Assembly (NCBI GenBank): GCA_002399565.1
Contig: DHDW01000032.1
Span: forward strand, 54,451-70,155
Length of the DNA: 15,705 bases
Direction: 5' to 3'
DNA from: Bacteroidales bacterium UBA4866
GTDB lineage: Bacteria; Bacteroidota; Bacteroidia; Bacteroidales; P3
Below the pieces are notes generated by a model. That model was not told the origin of the DNA and did no database searches. It saw nothing but the letters and a program-made list of their open reading frames with translations. The first letter of the stretch is position 1. Every line of letters starts with the position of its first letter. Shown here one piece after another: positions 1-8,600 of the stretch. The translations under genes and the position numbers were made by a program.

Positions 1-50
1 ATCTTTGGGGTAAAAAGTCCTTGTTTAGTAAGTTTTATATGCCGATTTAA

Positions 51-92
51 TAGAAATATATCAAGGTTTTGTAGAAATATATCAAGGTTATT
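51..92. repeat. 21-bp direct repeat, two copies, CAAGG core
   Basis: The sequence TAGAAATATATCAAGGTT occurs at 51-68 and again at 72-89, a period of 21 bp. The 3-nt spacers between and after the copies differ (TTG and ATT). The CAAGG core is the reverse complement of the CCTTG core found in the intergenic repeats near 11349-11497. The array is too short and has no spacers, so it is not a CRISPR. Confidence 0.75.
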
Positions 93-188
93 TTCCATTA
101 TAATAGGATTTGAAATTTCTATTTCCTACAAGTTTATGATTATCTTATTCAACTTTTTTGAAGAGATATTCTTACAGATAAAATTAAC

Positions 189-220
189 TTTGGATAAATG
201 TAATAAAAGATGTATTTTTG
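189..220 (+). promoter_or_regulatory. Predicted hutU promoter (Bacteroidota type)
   Basis: A -33 element TTTG lies at 189-192 and a -7 element TATTTTTG at 213-220, separated by 20 nt. This fits the Bacteroides primary sigma factor consensus of TTTG, about 20 nt, then TAnnTTTG. Transcription would begin near 224, giving a leader of about 60 nt. A second overlapping -7-like match, TAACTTTG, lies at 185-192. Of the promoters predicted in this window, only this one has both elements. Confidence 0.55.
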
Positions 221-283
221 TAGCTTGATTATTTAATTATTTTCAAGAGTTCTGAGAAGATTGATAATATAAAATATTTAGAT

Positions 284-2275
284 ATGGATTTTAAGCAAGC
301 TATTTTGGAAGGTATTCCTGATTATCTTCCACCAAGAAAAGAATATGATTTAACTGTAAATCATGCCCCTAAGAGAAAAGACATTCTTTCAATTCAAGAA
401 AAGAAATTAGCATTAAAGAATGCATTAAGATATTTTGATCCTAAGTTTCATAGTGAATTAGCTAAGGAATTTAAGGAAGAATTAGATACTTACGGAAGAA
501 TATACATGTATAGGTTTCGTCCTGATTATAAAATGTATGCAAGAGATATTGAAGAATATCCTGCAAAGACAAAACAGGCTGCAGCCATTATGCTAATGAT
601 TCAAAATAACCTTGATTACGCTGTTGCACAACATCCTCACGAGTTAATTACTTATGGAGGTAATGGAGCAGTTTTTCAAAATTGGGCTCAATATCGTCTA
701 GCTATGAAATACTTAGCTGAAATGACTGAAGAGCAAACTTTAGTTATGTACTCAGGTCATCCAATGGGCTTATACCCAAGTCATAAGGATGCACCAAGAG
801 TTGTTGTAACAAATGGTATGGTTATTCCTAACTATTCAAAGCCAGATGATTGGGAAAAATTTAATGCACTTGGTGTTTCTCAATATGGACAAATGACGGC
901 AGGAAGTTATATGTATATTGGACCACAAGGAATTGTTCATGGTACAACCATAACTGTTTTGAATGCAGGAAGAAAGATTGGAAACGATGGACTTGGAGGA
1001 AAACTATTCATTACTGCTGGACTTGGAGGAATGAGTGGAGCTCAACCTAAGGCAGGAAATATTGCAGGTTGTGTTTCTATCACTGCAGAAATTAATCCAA
1101 AAGCAACCAAGACTCGTCATAGTCAAAAATGGGTTGATGAAGTTTATGATAATTTAGAAGAGCTTTGGGCAAGAGTTGCTAAAGCAAGAGAAAATAAAGA
1201 AGTTGTATCGTTTGCATATCAAGGAAATGTTGTTGATTTATGGGAATATGCTGCAAATAATGATATTAAAGTTGAATTAGGTTCAGACCAAACTTCATTA
1301 CATAATCCTTGGGCTGGAGGTTATTATCCTGTTGGAGTAAGCTTTGAAGAATCAAATAGAATGATGGCTGAGGAACCAGAGAAATTTAAAGAGAAAATTA
1401 GAGAGAGTTTAAGAAGACATGTTGCTGCAATTAATAAATTAACTGCAAAAGGAATGTATTTCTTCGATTATGGTAATGCTTTCCTTTTAGAGTCTTCTCG
1501 TGCTGGAGCTGATGTAATGAAAGAAGATGGAACATTCCGTTATCCTTCCTATGTTCAAGATATAATGGGACCTATGTGTTTTGATTATGGCTTTGGTCCT
1601 TTCCGTTGGGTTTGTACTTCAGGAAAGAGTGAAGATTTGGATGCAACAGACCATATTGCTATGGAGGTTTTAGAAGAGATTGCAAAAACATCTCCTAATG
1701 AAATTCAGCAACAAATGAGAGATAATATTACATGGATTAAAGGTGCAAAAGCTAATAATTTAGTAGTAGGTTCTCAAGCAAGAATTCTTTATGCTGATTG
1801 CGAAGGAAGAACAAAAATTGCTGCTGCATTTAATAAAGCAATTAAAGAAGGTAAGATTTCTGCACCAATTGTTTTAGGAAGAGATCATCATGATGTTTCT
1901 GGAACAGATAGTCCTTTTAGAGAAACTTCTAATATATATGATGGTTCTTCATTTACTGCTGATATGGCTGTTCAAAATTGTATTGGTGATAGTTTCCGTG
2001 GAGCTACATGGGTATCTATACACAATGGAGGAGGAGTAGGTTGGGGAGAAGTTATTAATGGAGGCTTTGGAATGGTTATTGATGGTTCTGATGATGCAGA
2101 AAGAAGATTAAGGAATATGTTATTCTGGGATGTTAATAATGGAATCTCAAGAAGAAGTTGGGCAAGAAACGAAGGAGCAATCTTTGCAATAAAGAGAGCT
2201 ATGGAAACAGAACCAAGATTAAAAGTAACAATACCAAATATTACTGATGAGAATTTAATAGATAGTATTTTCTAA
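284..2275 (+). CDS. hutU: Urocanate hydratase (urocanase)
   Basis: This enzyme converts urocanate to 4-imidazolone-5-propionate, the second step of histidine degradation, using tightly bound NAD+ in the cytoplasm. The 663-residue product carries the family's landmarks in order: ITYGGNGAVFQNWAQY near residues 122-137, the NAD-binding glycine-rich stretch AGLGGMSGAQPKAG around 245-258, SDQTSLHNPW at 334-343, and IMGPMCFDYGFGPFRW around 427-442. Cys432 in the last motif sits where urocanases have their essential cysteine. Later motifs are GRDHHDVSGTDSPFRET and the C-terminal IHNGGGVGWGEVINGG. The length is above the roughly 555 residues of the Pseudomonas enzyme and fits the longer Bacteroidota form. 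Its own promoter lies upstream and a hairpin terminator follows, so it is probably transcribed alone. No hutH, hutI, hutG or formiminotransferase gene is in the window. Confidence 0.96.
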   Translation: MDFKQAILEGIPDYLPPRKEYDLTVNHAPKRKDILSIQEKKLALKNALRYFDPKFHSELAKEFKEELDTYGRIYMYRFRPDYKMYARDIEEYPAKTKQAAAIMLMIQNNLDYAVAQHPHELITYGGNGAVFQNWAQYRLAMKYLAEMTEEQTLVMYSGHPMGLYPSHKDAPRVVVTNGMVIPNYSKPDDWEKFNALGVSQYGQMTAGSYMYIGPQGIVHGTTITVLNAGRKIGNDGLGGKLFITAGLGGMSGAQPKAGNIAGCVSITAEINPKATKTRHSQKWVDEVYDNLEELWARVAKARENKEVVSFAYQGNVVDLWEYAANNDIKVELGSDQTSLHNPWAGGYYPVGVSFEESNRMMAEEPEKFKEKIRESLRRHVAAINKLTAKGMYFFDYGNAFLLESSRAGADVMKEDGTFRYPSYVQDIMGPMCFDYGFGPFRWVCTSGKSEDLDATDHIAMEVLEEIAKTSPNEIQQQMRDNITWIKGAKANNLVVGSQARILYADCEGRTKIAAAFNKAIKEGKISAPIVLGRDHHDVSGTDSPFRETSNIYDGSSFTADMAVQNCIGDSFRGATWVSIHNGGGVGWGEVINGGFGMVIDGSDDAERRLRNMLFWDVNNGISRRSWARNEGAIFAIKRAMETEPRLKVTIPNITDENLIDSIF

Positions 2276-2302
2276 TAATACTATTTAAGGATAGAGGTTT
2301 AC

Positions 2303-2336
2303 ATCTGTCGTTTCATGTGAAACGACAGATTATTTT
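2303..2336 (+). terminator. Hairpin terminator after hutU, in the upxY-like leader
   Basis: Arms ATCTGTCGTTTC (2303-2314) and GAAACGACAGAT (2319-2330) are perfectly complementary over 12 bp around a 4-nt ATGT loop, followed by a short U-rich run (TATTTT, 2331-2336). It starts 28 nt after the hutU stop codon, which suits an intrinsic terminator. It also forms most of the region just upstream of the NusG-paralog gene, so it could be a regulated barrier. The T tract is short. Confidence 0.8.
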
Positions 2337-2351
2337 AAAAATAATGTGGAG

Positions 2352-2846
2352 ATGAAAAGGTGGTTTGCTCTATATGTTCAACCAAGAAAAGAAAAAGTTG
2401 TAGAGCAAGAATTATTGAAAAGAGGATACGAGGTTTATTTGCCAATAAAGCAAGTATTGAGGCAGTGGAAAGACAGGAAGAAAATAATTGAAGTGCCATT
2501 GATTCCTTCATATATTTTTATGAATATTGAGGAAAGGGAGATGTGGAATATTGTTAGGATTAATGGTTGTGTAAAATTTATTTGGTTTAATGGAAAAGCT
2601 TGTCCTATTCCAGACAATCAAATTGATTCTATCAAATTGTTATTAGAAAAGAAGGTTGAAATAGAACAAACATCAATTAATCCATCAAGTGGAGATTTAG
2701 TAAGAATTATTGAGGGAGACTTTACTGGTTTAGTAGGAGTTTTCTTGCATAAAAAAGAAAAGAATAATTTTGCTGTAAGAATATCATCATTGGGAATTGA
2801 CCTAACAATTACTATAGATGAATCAAATTTTGAATTAGTAGAATAG
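2352..2846 (+). CDS. Orphan NusG paralog, UpxY-like antitermination factor
   Basis: The product is a specialised NusG-family transcription elongation factor that would bind RNA polymerase and promote processive transcription of particular operons. The N-terminal NGN domain (about residues 3-98) opens with the typical RWFALYVQPRKEK and contains the YLPIK and PLIPSYIFMN segments. A C-terminal KOW domain follows, with GDLVRIIEGDFTGLVGVF. At about 164 residues it is close to Bacteroides UpxY/UpdY proteins and to LoaP. An in-frame GTG at 2346 would add two residues, but the ATG at 2352 starts the protein exactly where NGN domains usually begin, so I prefer it. No -7 element is visible between hutU and this gene, so transcription may come by read-through past the hairpin. 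UpxY genes normally head capsule or exopolysaccharide operons. None follows here: the next gene is sppA, 41 bp downstream and probably co-transcribed. It is clearly not the housekeeping NusG, which lies beside rplK in most genomes. Confidence 0.85.
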   Translation: MKRWFALYVQPRKEKVVEQELLKRGYEVYLPIKQVLRQWKDRKKIIEVPLIPSYIFMNIEEREMWNIVRINGCVKFIWFNGKACPIPDNQIDSIKLLLEKKVEIEQTSINPSSGDLVRIIEGDFTGLVGVFLHKKEKNNFAVRISSLGIDLTITIDESNFELVE

Positions 2847-2887
2847 GAATATATTAGAATACAAAAACAATTAAAATTAATATCATT

Positions 2888-4657
2888 ATGAAACAGTTTT
2901 TTAAATTCATGTTCGCTTCTTGTTTAGGAGTGCTCTTATCAACAATCATATTGTTTGTTACTTTCTTCATAATAGTAACATCAATTATATCCTCTTCAAC
3001 AAAAAGCGTTCCTAATATTGAAGAGAATTCAGTTTTGGTTATAAAATTAGATAAGCCTATTTACGATAGAGAAGTGTCAGATTTTTCAAATTTATTTATG
3101 TCAGGTAAAGAAGATATTGATGTAAGTTCTTCAATTGGATTGACAGAGTTTATTGCAGTAATTAATAAAGCAAAATCTGATCCAAAGATAAAGGCTATTA
3201 TGTTAGATCTATCAATTATTCAAGCTAATGGGTGGGCAACTGTTCAAGAAATGAGAGATGCCTTAGTTTCATTTAAAGAATCAAAGAAAAAAATATATGC
3301 TTTCAGTGATACTTACACTCAAAATGCATATTATCTTGCAACGGTAGCAGATGAAATTTCTCTTAATCCTGTTGGGCATTTACAGCTAACTGGTCTTGGA
3401 GGAGAGGTAATGTTTGTGAAGGATCTTTTGAATAAGTTTGATATTGATGTAGAACTTCTTCGTCCAGCAAATAATGACTATAAAAGTGCTGGAGAAATGT
3501 TTGTAAATAGCAAAATGAGCGAAGCTAATAAAAAACAAATTAAAGCTTATGTCTCTTCAATTTGGGATTATATTGCAAATAATATGTCTCAATCAAGGAA
3601 AATTGATATTACAACACTTAATAATAATGTATCCAACTTGGAAACTTTTATGGCTGAGGATGCTTTAAAAAATAAATATGTTGATAATTTAAGCTTTAGA
3701 ACCGATATCCAAGAAAAGATAAAGAAAGATTTGAATCTAAAAAAGGTTAATTGGGTACAGTATAAAAAGTATAGGAATTCAATAGTTGACATAATGCCAA
3801 AGGGTAAAGATCAAATAGCAGTTATTTATGCTTTTGGTGATGTTGCACAAGGCAAAGGAGGTGATTTGTCAATTGGAAGCGAAACAATAGTTAAAGAAAT
3901 AAGAAGAGCAGTTGAAAATAGTAGAGTTAAAGCTATTGTTCTTAGAATAAATTCTGGCGGAGGCGATGCTATTGCTTCAGAACAAATGACCAATGAAGTA
4001 ATAAAAGCTAATAAAGTTAAGCCAGTAATTGTTTCAATGGGAGATGTTGCTGCTTCTGCTGGTTATGAAATGGGTTGTGGTGCCTCTAAAATTGTTGCTA
4101 ATCCAGTAACAATAACAGGCTCTATTGGAGTTTTTGGAGTTGTTCCTAATTTTGGAAGAGCTTTAAAAAAGAATTTAGGAATTGGCTTTGATACAATTCA
4201 AACGCATAAAAACTCAGTTTTCCTTTCTGGTGTAACTCCAATGTCAACAGATACAAGAATAATGATGCAAAAAAGCATTGATGTATTCTATAAAAACTTT
4301 GTTAATAGAGTTGCAACAGGAAGAAATAAATCTTTCCAATATATTGATAGTATTGCTAAAGGTAGAGTTTGGGTTGGTAAAGATGCAAAAGAAATTGGTC
4401 TAATAGATGAATTTGGAGGCTTATATAAATCTATTGAGATAGCTGCAAAAGAAGCTAAGATTAAAGATTATGGAGTTATTGCATTACCTAAAACTAAGGA
4501 TATTGCTGAGCAAATCTTCAGTGCAATGGGACAAGAAGTAGAGTTAAAAATGTTTACTAAAGAATTAGGAAAACCATATTCATTCTTCTTAGAACTTAAA
4601 AGTATTTCTGATATGAAAGGTGTACAAGCAAGAATACCTTATTTGATTAGTTTCTAA
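2888..4657 (+). CDS. sppA: Signal peptide peptidase SppA, 67-kDa type
   Basis: This membrane-anchored serine protease degrades signal peptides left after secretion. The 589-residue product is the long, tandem-domain form. A single N-terminal membrane anchor spans about residues 7-36. The N-terminal S49-like domain carries the general-base lysine in RPANNDYKSAGEMF (Lys199; Lys209 in E. coli). The C-terminal S49 domain carries the nucleophile in MGDVAASAGY (Ser390; Ser409 in E. coli), preceded by the glycine-rich RINSGGGDA at about 353-361. Both halves of the Ser-Lys dyad are therefore present and the enzyme should be active. It lies 41 bp after the NusG paralog on the same strand, and no separate promoter is obvious. 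The gene converges with queG, with only 27 bp between the two stop codons and no clear hairpin there. Confidence 0.95.
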   Translation: MKQFFKFMFASCLGVLLSTIILFVTFFIIVTSIISSSTKSVPNIEENSVLVIKLDKPIYDREVSDFSNLFMSGKEDIDVSSSIGLTEFIAVINKAKSDPKIKAIMLDLSIIQANGWATVQEMRDALVSFKESKKKIYAFSDTYTQNAYYLATVADEISLNPVGHLQLTGLGGEVMFVKDLLNKFDIDVELLRPANNDYKSAGEMFVNSKMSEANKKQIKAYVSSIWDYIANNMSQSRKIDITTLNNNVSNLETFMAEDALKNKYVDNLSFRTDIQEKIKKDLNLKKVNWVQYKKYRNSIVDIMPKGKDQIAVIYAFGDVAQGKGGDLSIGSETIVKEIRRAVENSRVKAIVLRINSGGGDAIASEQMTNEVIKANKVKPVIVSMGDVAASAGYEMGCGASKIVANPVTITGSIGVFGVVPNFGRALKKNLGIGFDTIQTHKNSVFLSGVTPMSTDTRIMMQKSIDVFYKNFVNRVATGRNKSFQYIDSIAKGRVWVGKDAKEIGLIDEFGGLYKSIEIAAKEAKIKDYGVIALPKTKDIAEQIFSAMGQEVELKMFTKELGKPYSFFLELKSISDMKGVQARIPYLISF

Positions 4658-4684
4658 AATAATAAATAGAATAATAAACTATAA

Positions 4685-5626
4685 TTATAAATTAGAGTTT
4701 GCGGTATTTGTCTTTGCTTTTTCAATATTAGAGAGCAGTTTATCAAACTTTATTCTTTCTAATGGAGAATTCTTTTTAGCTTGATTGAATAATGATTTTT
4801 CAATTTGATTATCATTAATTCTTTCTAATAGCTCTATTGTTTTGGAGTTTAATGATAAGATTTTAGATTCTTTAATCTTAGTCTTAGAGTTCCAAGGGCA
4901 AGAGTTTATACAAATATCACAACCAAATATATAGTTCTTAAGATTTATATTTTCTGGAATATTATTCTTGTTTTCAATAGTTTGATAGGAGTTGCAAAGG
5001 TTAGAATTAATTGTACAATCTTTTTGTATTGATTTATTTGGACAAGAATTTATACAATTATTGCAGTCTTCGCATAAGTCTTTTTCTAATTCATTGCTAT
5101 AATCTGTTGAGAAATTAGTAATTATTTCTCCTATTAATATCTTACTCCCAAAGGTTTTATTAATCAATAAAGAGTTTTTGCCAATCCATCCTAAGCCTGC
5201 TTCTTTTGTAATAACTTTTTCTAAAATTGGAGCAGAATCAACAAATGCAACAGCTTTAAAATTAGGATAAATATCTTGAATGCAATGAATTAATTCATAT
5301 AATGCTTGTTTAATTGCTTTATGATAGTCATTAAAGAGGCTGTAAGAAGCAAATTTAAGCATATTATCATCTTTGTTATCAGGTAATTCAATGTTGTAAG
5401 AGACAATAAAACTAATTAAAGATTTTGAATTTTCAAGTAGGAGAGAAGGGTTTTCTCTAATATCAATGTATCTTTCTAAGTATTGCATATCAGCATTATA
5501 TCCTCTGTCTATCCAATTTTTTAAGAAAGAGATATCAAATTTCTTTATCTCAATTGCTCCACAGTCTTGAAATCCAGCTTTTAATGCTAATGATTTAATT
5601 GTATCAAATGCAATATAATTTTCCAT
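4685..5626 (-). CDS. queG: Epoxyqueuosine reductase
   Basis: QueG carries out the last step of queuosine synthesis in tRNA (GUN anticodons), reducing epoxyqueuosine with cobalamin and two [4Fe-4S] clusters. The 313-residue protein shows the catalytic-acid segment FVDSAPILEKVITKEAGLGWIGKNSL, with Asp at about residue 130. It also has the ferredoxin-type CEDCNNCINSCP (Cys at about 185, 188, 191, 195) and the second cluster CDICINSCPW (Cys at about 236, 239, 243), plus an extra Cys pair at about 204 and 211. Length and motif order match the family. An in-frame TTG at 5629-5627 directly precedes the ATG at 5626; I take the ATG. The dnaE stop codon ends 3 nt before this ATG (TAA-TTG-ATG on the minus strand), so the gene is almost certainly translated from the dnaE transcript, perhaps by translational coupling. 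Confidence 0.95.
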   Translation of the reverse strand: MENYIAFDTIKSLALKAGFQDCGAIEIKKFDISFLKNWIDRGYNADMQYLERYIDIRENPSLLLENSKSLISFIVSYNIELPDNKDDNMLKFASYSLFNDYHKAIKQALYELIHCIQDIYPNFKAVAFVDSAPILEKVITKEAGLGWIGKNSLLINKTFGSKILIGEIITNFSTDYSNELEKDLCEDCNNCINSCPNKSIQKDCTINSNLCNSYQTIENKNNIPENINLKNYIFGCDICINSCPWNSKTKIKESKILSLNSKTIELLERINDNQIEKSLFNQAKKNSPLERIKFDKLLSNIEKAKTNTANSNL

Positions 5627-5629
5627 CAA

Positions 5630-8600
5630 TTACATTGTGCTAACATCAACATCATATGAATAAATAGTTCTGTTTTCAATATATTCTTTTATCTCTTCCA
5701 AAAACTTAGGGATTGAAACCATGTGTTTTCTTGCTTTTAGAGTAACTTCAACATCTGCTTCTGAATCAATAACAAAGAAAGAGACTAAAGAATTTCCTTT
5801 TGATTTTTTAGCTGCTTTCAAAACCTTTTCAACAAATTCATTATTTACATTTTCAATAGGCATAACTAATTTAATACCTTTTGCATACTTAACCAACACC
5901 TCATCTAATTCTTCAATTTGTAAAATCTTAAATTCTAAAGCATCCTTACTATTTTCATCTCCCCATCCTTTTTTCTTAACTGTAGCTTTAAGTAAGACGA
6001 ATAACCCATCAATCAAATATTTATGGAAGTTGATGAAATCCTTACTAAAAAGAGTAATCTCTCTACTTGAAGTTTCGTCTTCAAAAACAAAGCTACCATA
6101 ATTTTTGCCAGTTTTTGTCAATTTTTCCTGGCTGTTTGTTATCATCCCTACAAAGTATAATATCTTATTTTCAAAAGGAGTAAGACTTTCAGAAAGCTCA
6201 TATAGTTTTGTGTTTTCAAAAAGCTTTTTCTCTAAAGAAAATTTATCTAATGGATGCCCTGAGATATAAAATCCAATTGATTCTTTCTCTTGTTTTAATA
6301 TTTGGTTTTTTGTCCATTCTTCGCATTTAGGAATTTCAGGTTCCGCATAATTATCTTCTGAGCTATCTCCAAATAAAGATACTTGGGAAGAATTTTCATT
6401 ATTTTTTATCTTATTGCCATATCTAATTAGTCTTTCAATTATGCTCTCATCTGCATTATTATTAGTTTTTACTAATTGAAAGTATTGAGCTCTGTGGTAA
6501 TCTGTAAAGCAGTCAAACGCTCCTGCACTAATTAATGCCTCTATACACCTTTTGTTAACGTTAGCCCTTTTAATAAAGTCAAATGGGGTTAAATAAGGTC
6601 CGTTTTCTTCTCTTTCTTTTATTATTTCTTGAGCAGCATTAACACCCACGCTTTTAATTGCTGCTAAACCAAAACGAATTTCGCCTTTTTTGTTTACAGC
6701 AAAGTTTATTTCAGATTCATTAATATCTGGACCAAGAACAGAAATTTTCTGTTTTTGAGCCTCTTCAATATAATAAGTGATTTTTTTAATATCACTAAGA
6801 TTGTGAGTTAGAACAGAAGACATAAAATCTGCAGGATAATGAGCTTTTAACCATGCAGTTTGGTAGGCAATATAAGCATAACAAGTAGAATGTGATTTAT
6901 TGAAGGCATATTCTGCAAACTTTTCCCAATCGTGCCATATTTTATCAACCAGATCAACATCAAGCCCTTTTTCTTTACTCCCTTTCAAGAATTTCTCCTT
7001 AAGCTCACTCATAACAGATTTTTGCTTCTTTCCCATAGCTTTACGGAGTTTGTCTGCTTCTCCTTTTGTAAAACCAGCAATTGCTTGTGAAAGCTGCATA
7101 ACCTGTTCCTGATAAACCGTAATTCCATAAGTTTCTCCTAAATATTTCTCCATTATTTCAGGAAACTCATAGTCTATCTTTTCTGTCTTATGCTTTCTTG
7201 CAATATAGTTTGGTATATACTGCATTGGACCTGGACGATAGAGTGCATTCATTGCAATTAAATCCTCAAATCTATCTGGTTTTAGGTTTTGCATATGTTG
7301 ACGCATTCCATCACTTTCAAATTGGAATGTACCAATTGAATCTCCTCTTTGGAATAGTTCGTATGTAAGTTTATCATCTAATGGAATTTCTCTTGGATTA
7401 ATATGTATTTGGTGAGATTTTTGAATATTAAAACATGTATCCTTTATTATAGAAAGGGTTTTTAATCCCAAAAAGTCCATCTTAATCATTCCAACATCTT
7501 CAACAAACTTTCCTTCAAATTGAGTAATAATAGTTTGTCCATCTTTAGCAGTTGCAGAAGCTAAAGGAATATATTTTGAAAGCTCATCTGGTCCAATAAT
7601 AACTCCACAAGCGTGAGTACCAATATTTCTAATTGAGCCTTCAAGTTCTTTTGCAAATTTCAAAGTCTTTTTTACTAAGTCTGAGCCATTTTCAAGAGCA
7701 TCATTAAGTTCAGGGACTTCTTTATAGGCTTGCTCAAGAGTTGTTCCTGGTTTGTCGGGAACAAGTTTAGCCAATCTATCTGATTCTGACAAAGGAAGCT
7801 CCAAAACTCTTGCAACATCTCTTATGGCACTTTTAGCAGCCATAGCTCCAAAAGTTATGATTTGTGCAACATGTGAAGAACCATATTTTTCTTGAACATA
7901 TTCCAAAACTCTTGCTCTTCCTTCGTCATCAAAATCAACATCAATATCAGGTAATGAAATTCTATCTGGATTTAAGAATCTTTCAAATAGAAGTCCATAT
8001 TTAATTGGGTCAATTGCTGTAATTCCCAAGCAATAAGCAACAACACTTCCTGCAGCTGAGCCTCTACCTGGTCCAACAATAACATCCAAATGTTCTTGAG
8101 AGTAATTGATAAAATCTTGTACAATGAGGAAATAGCCTGGAAAACCCATATTATCTATAGTTGAAAGCTCAAAATCAATTCTTTCTTGCAATTCTTTTGA
8201 GATTTCTTCTCCATAACACTTCTTTGCCCCGATAGAAGTTAAGTGTTTTAAATACTCATATTCAAACTTAGTTCTTACAATTTTTTCGTAACCACCTTTC
8301 TTGATAATTTCTTCTTCTGATAATTCCTGCTCTATTTTTTCTTTTGGATATTTCTCAAAGAATTCTTCAATCCTACCAAAACTCTTAGGAATTTCAAAAA
8401 TTGGCAGTATTGGATCGCGATTAAGATCATAAACTTCAACCTTATCAACAATCTCTTGAGTATTTGTAATGGCTTCAGGGCAATCATTAAACAGCTCAAG
8501 CATTTCTTGCTGACTTTTAAAATACTCTAATCCTGTATAGTGCATCTTAGAGTATTCGCTAAGTTTTTGACCAGTATTTAAACAAATCAATATCTTGTGT

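Larger units (their letters stand above)
1..283. other. Gene-free leader upstream of hutU
   Basis: No coding sequence is apparent here. The stretch is very AT-rich. It holds a CCTTGTTTAG motif at 19-28, two copies of a 21-bp direct repeat (51-92) and a Bacteroidota-type promoter (189-220). About 60 nt of untranslated leader would separate the predicted transcription start from the hutU ATG. I see no riboswitch-like or attenuator-like hairpin in that leader. Confidence 0.6.

Noticed and set aside
224..283. Riboswitch or attenuator in the hutU leader
   Set aside because: The leader is only about 60 nt, very AT-rich, and forms no stable hairpin that I could find.
4658..4684. Bidirectional terminator between sppA and queG
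   Set aside because: The 27-bp gap is plain AT-rich sequence without a G+C-containing stem.
5721..6101. 126-codon open frame opposite dnaE
   Set aside because: It is antisense to the conserved C-terminal part of DnaE and is a compositional by-product; the translation is serine- and phenylalanine-rich with no domain.
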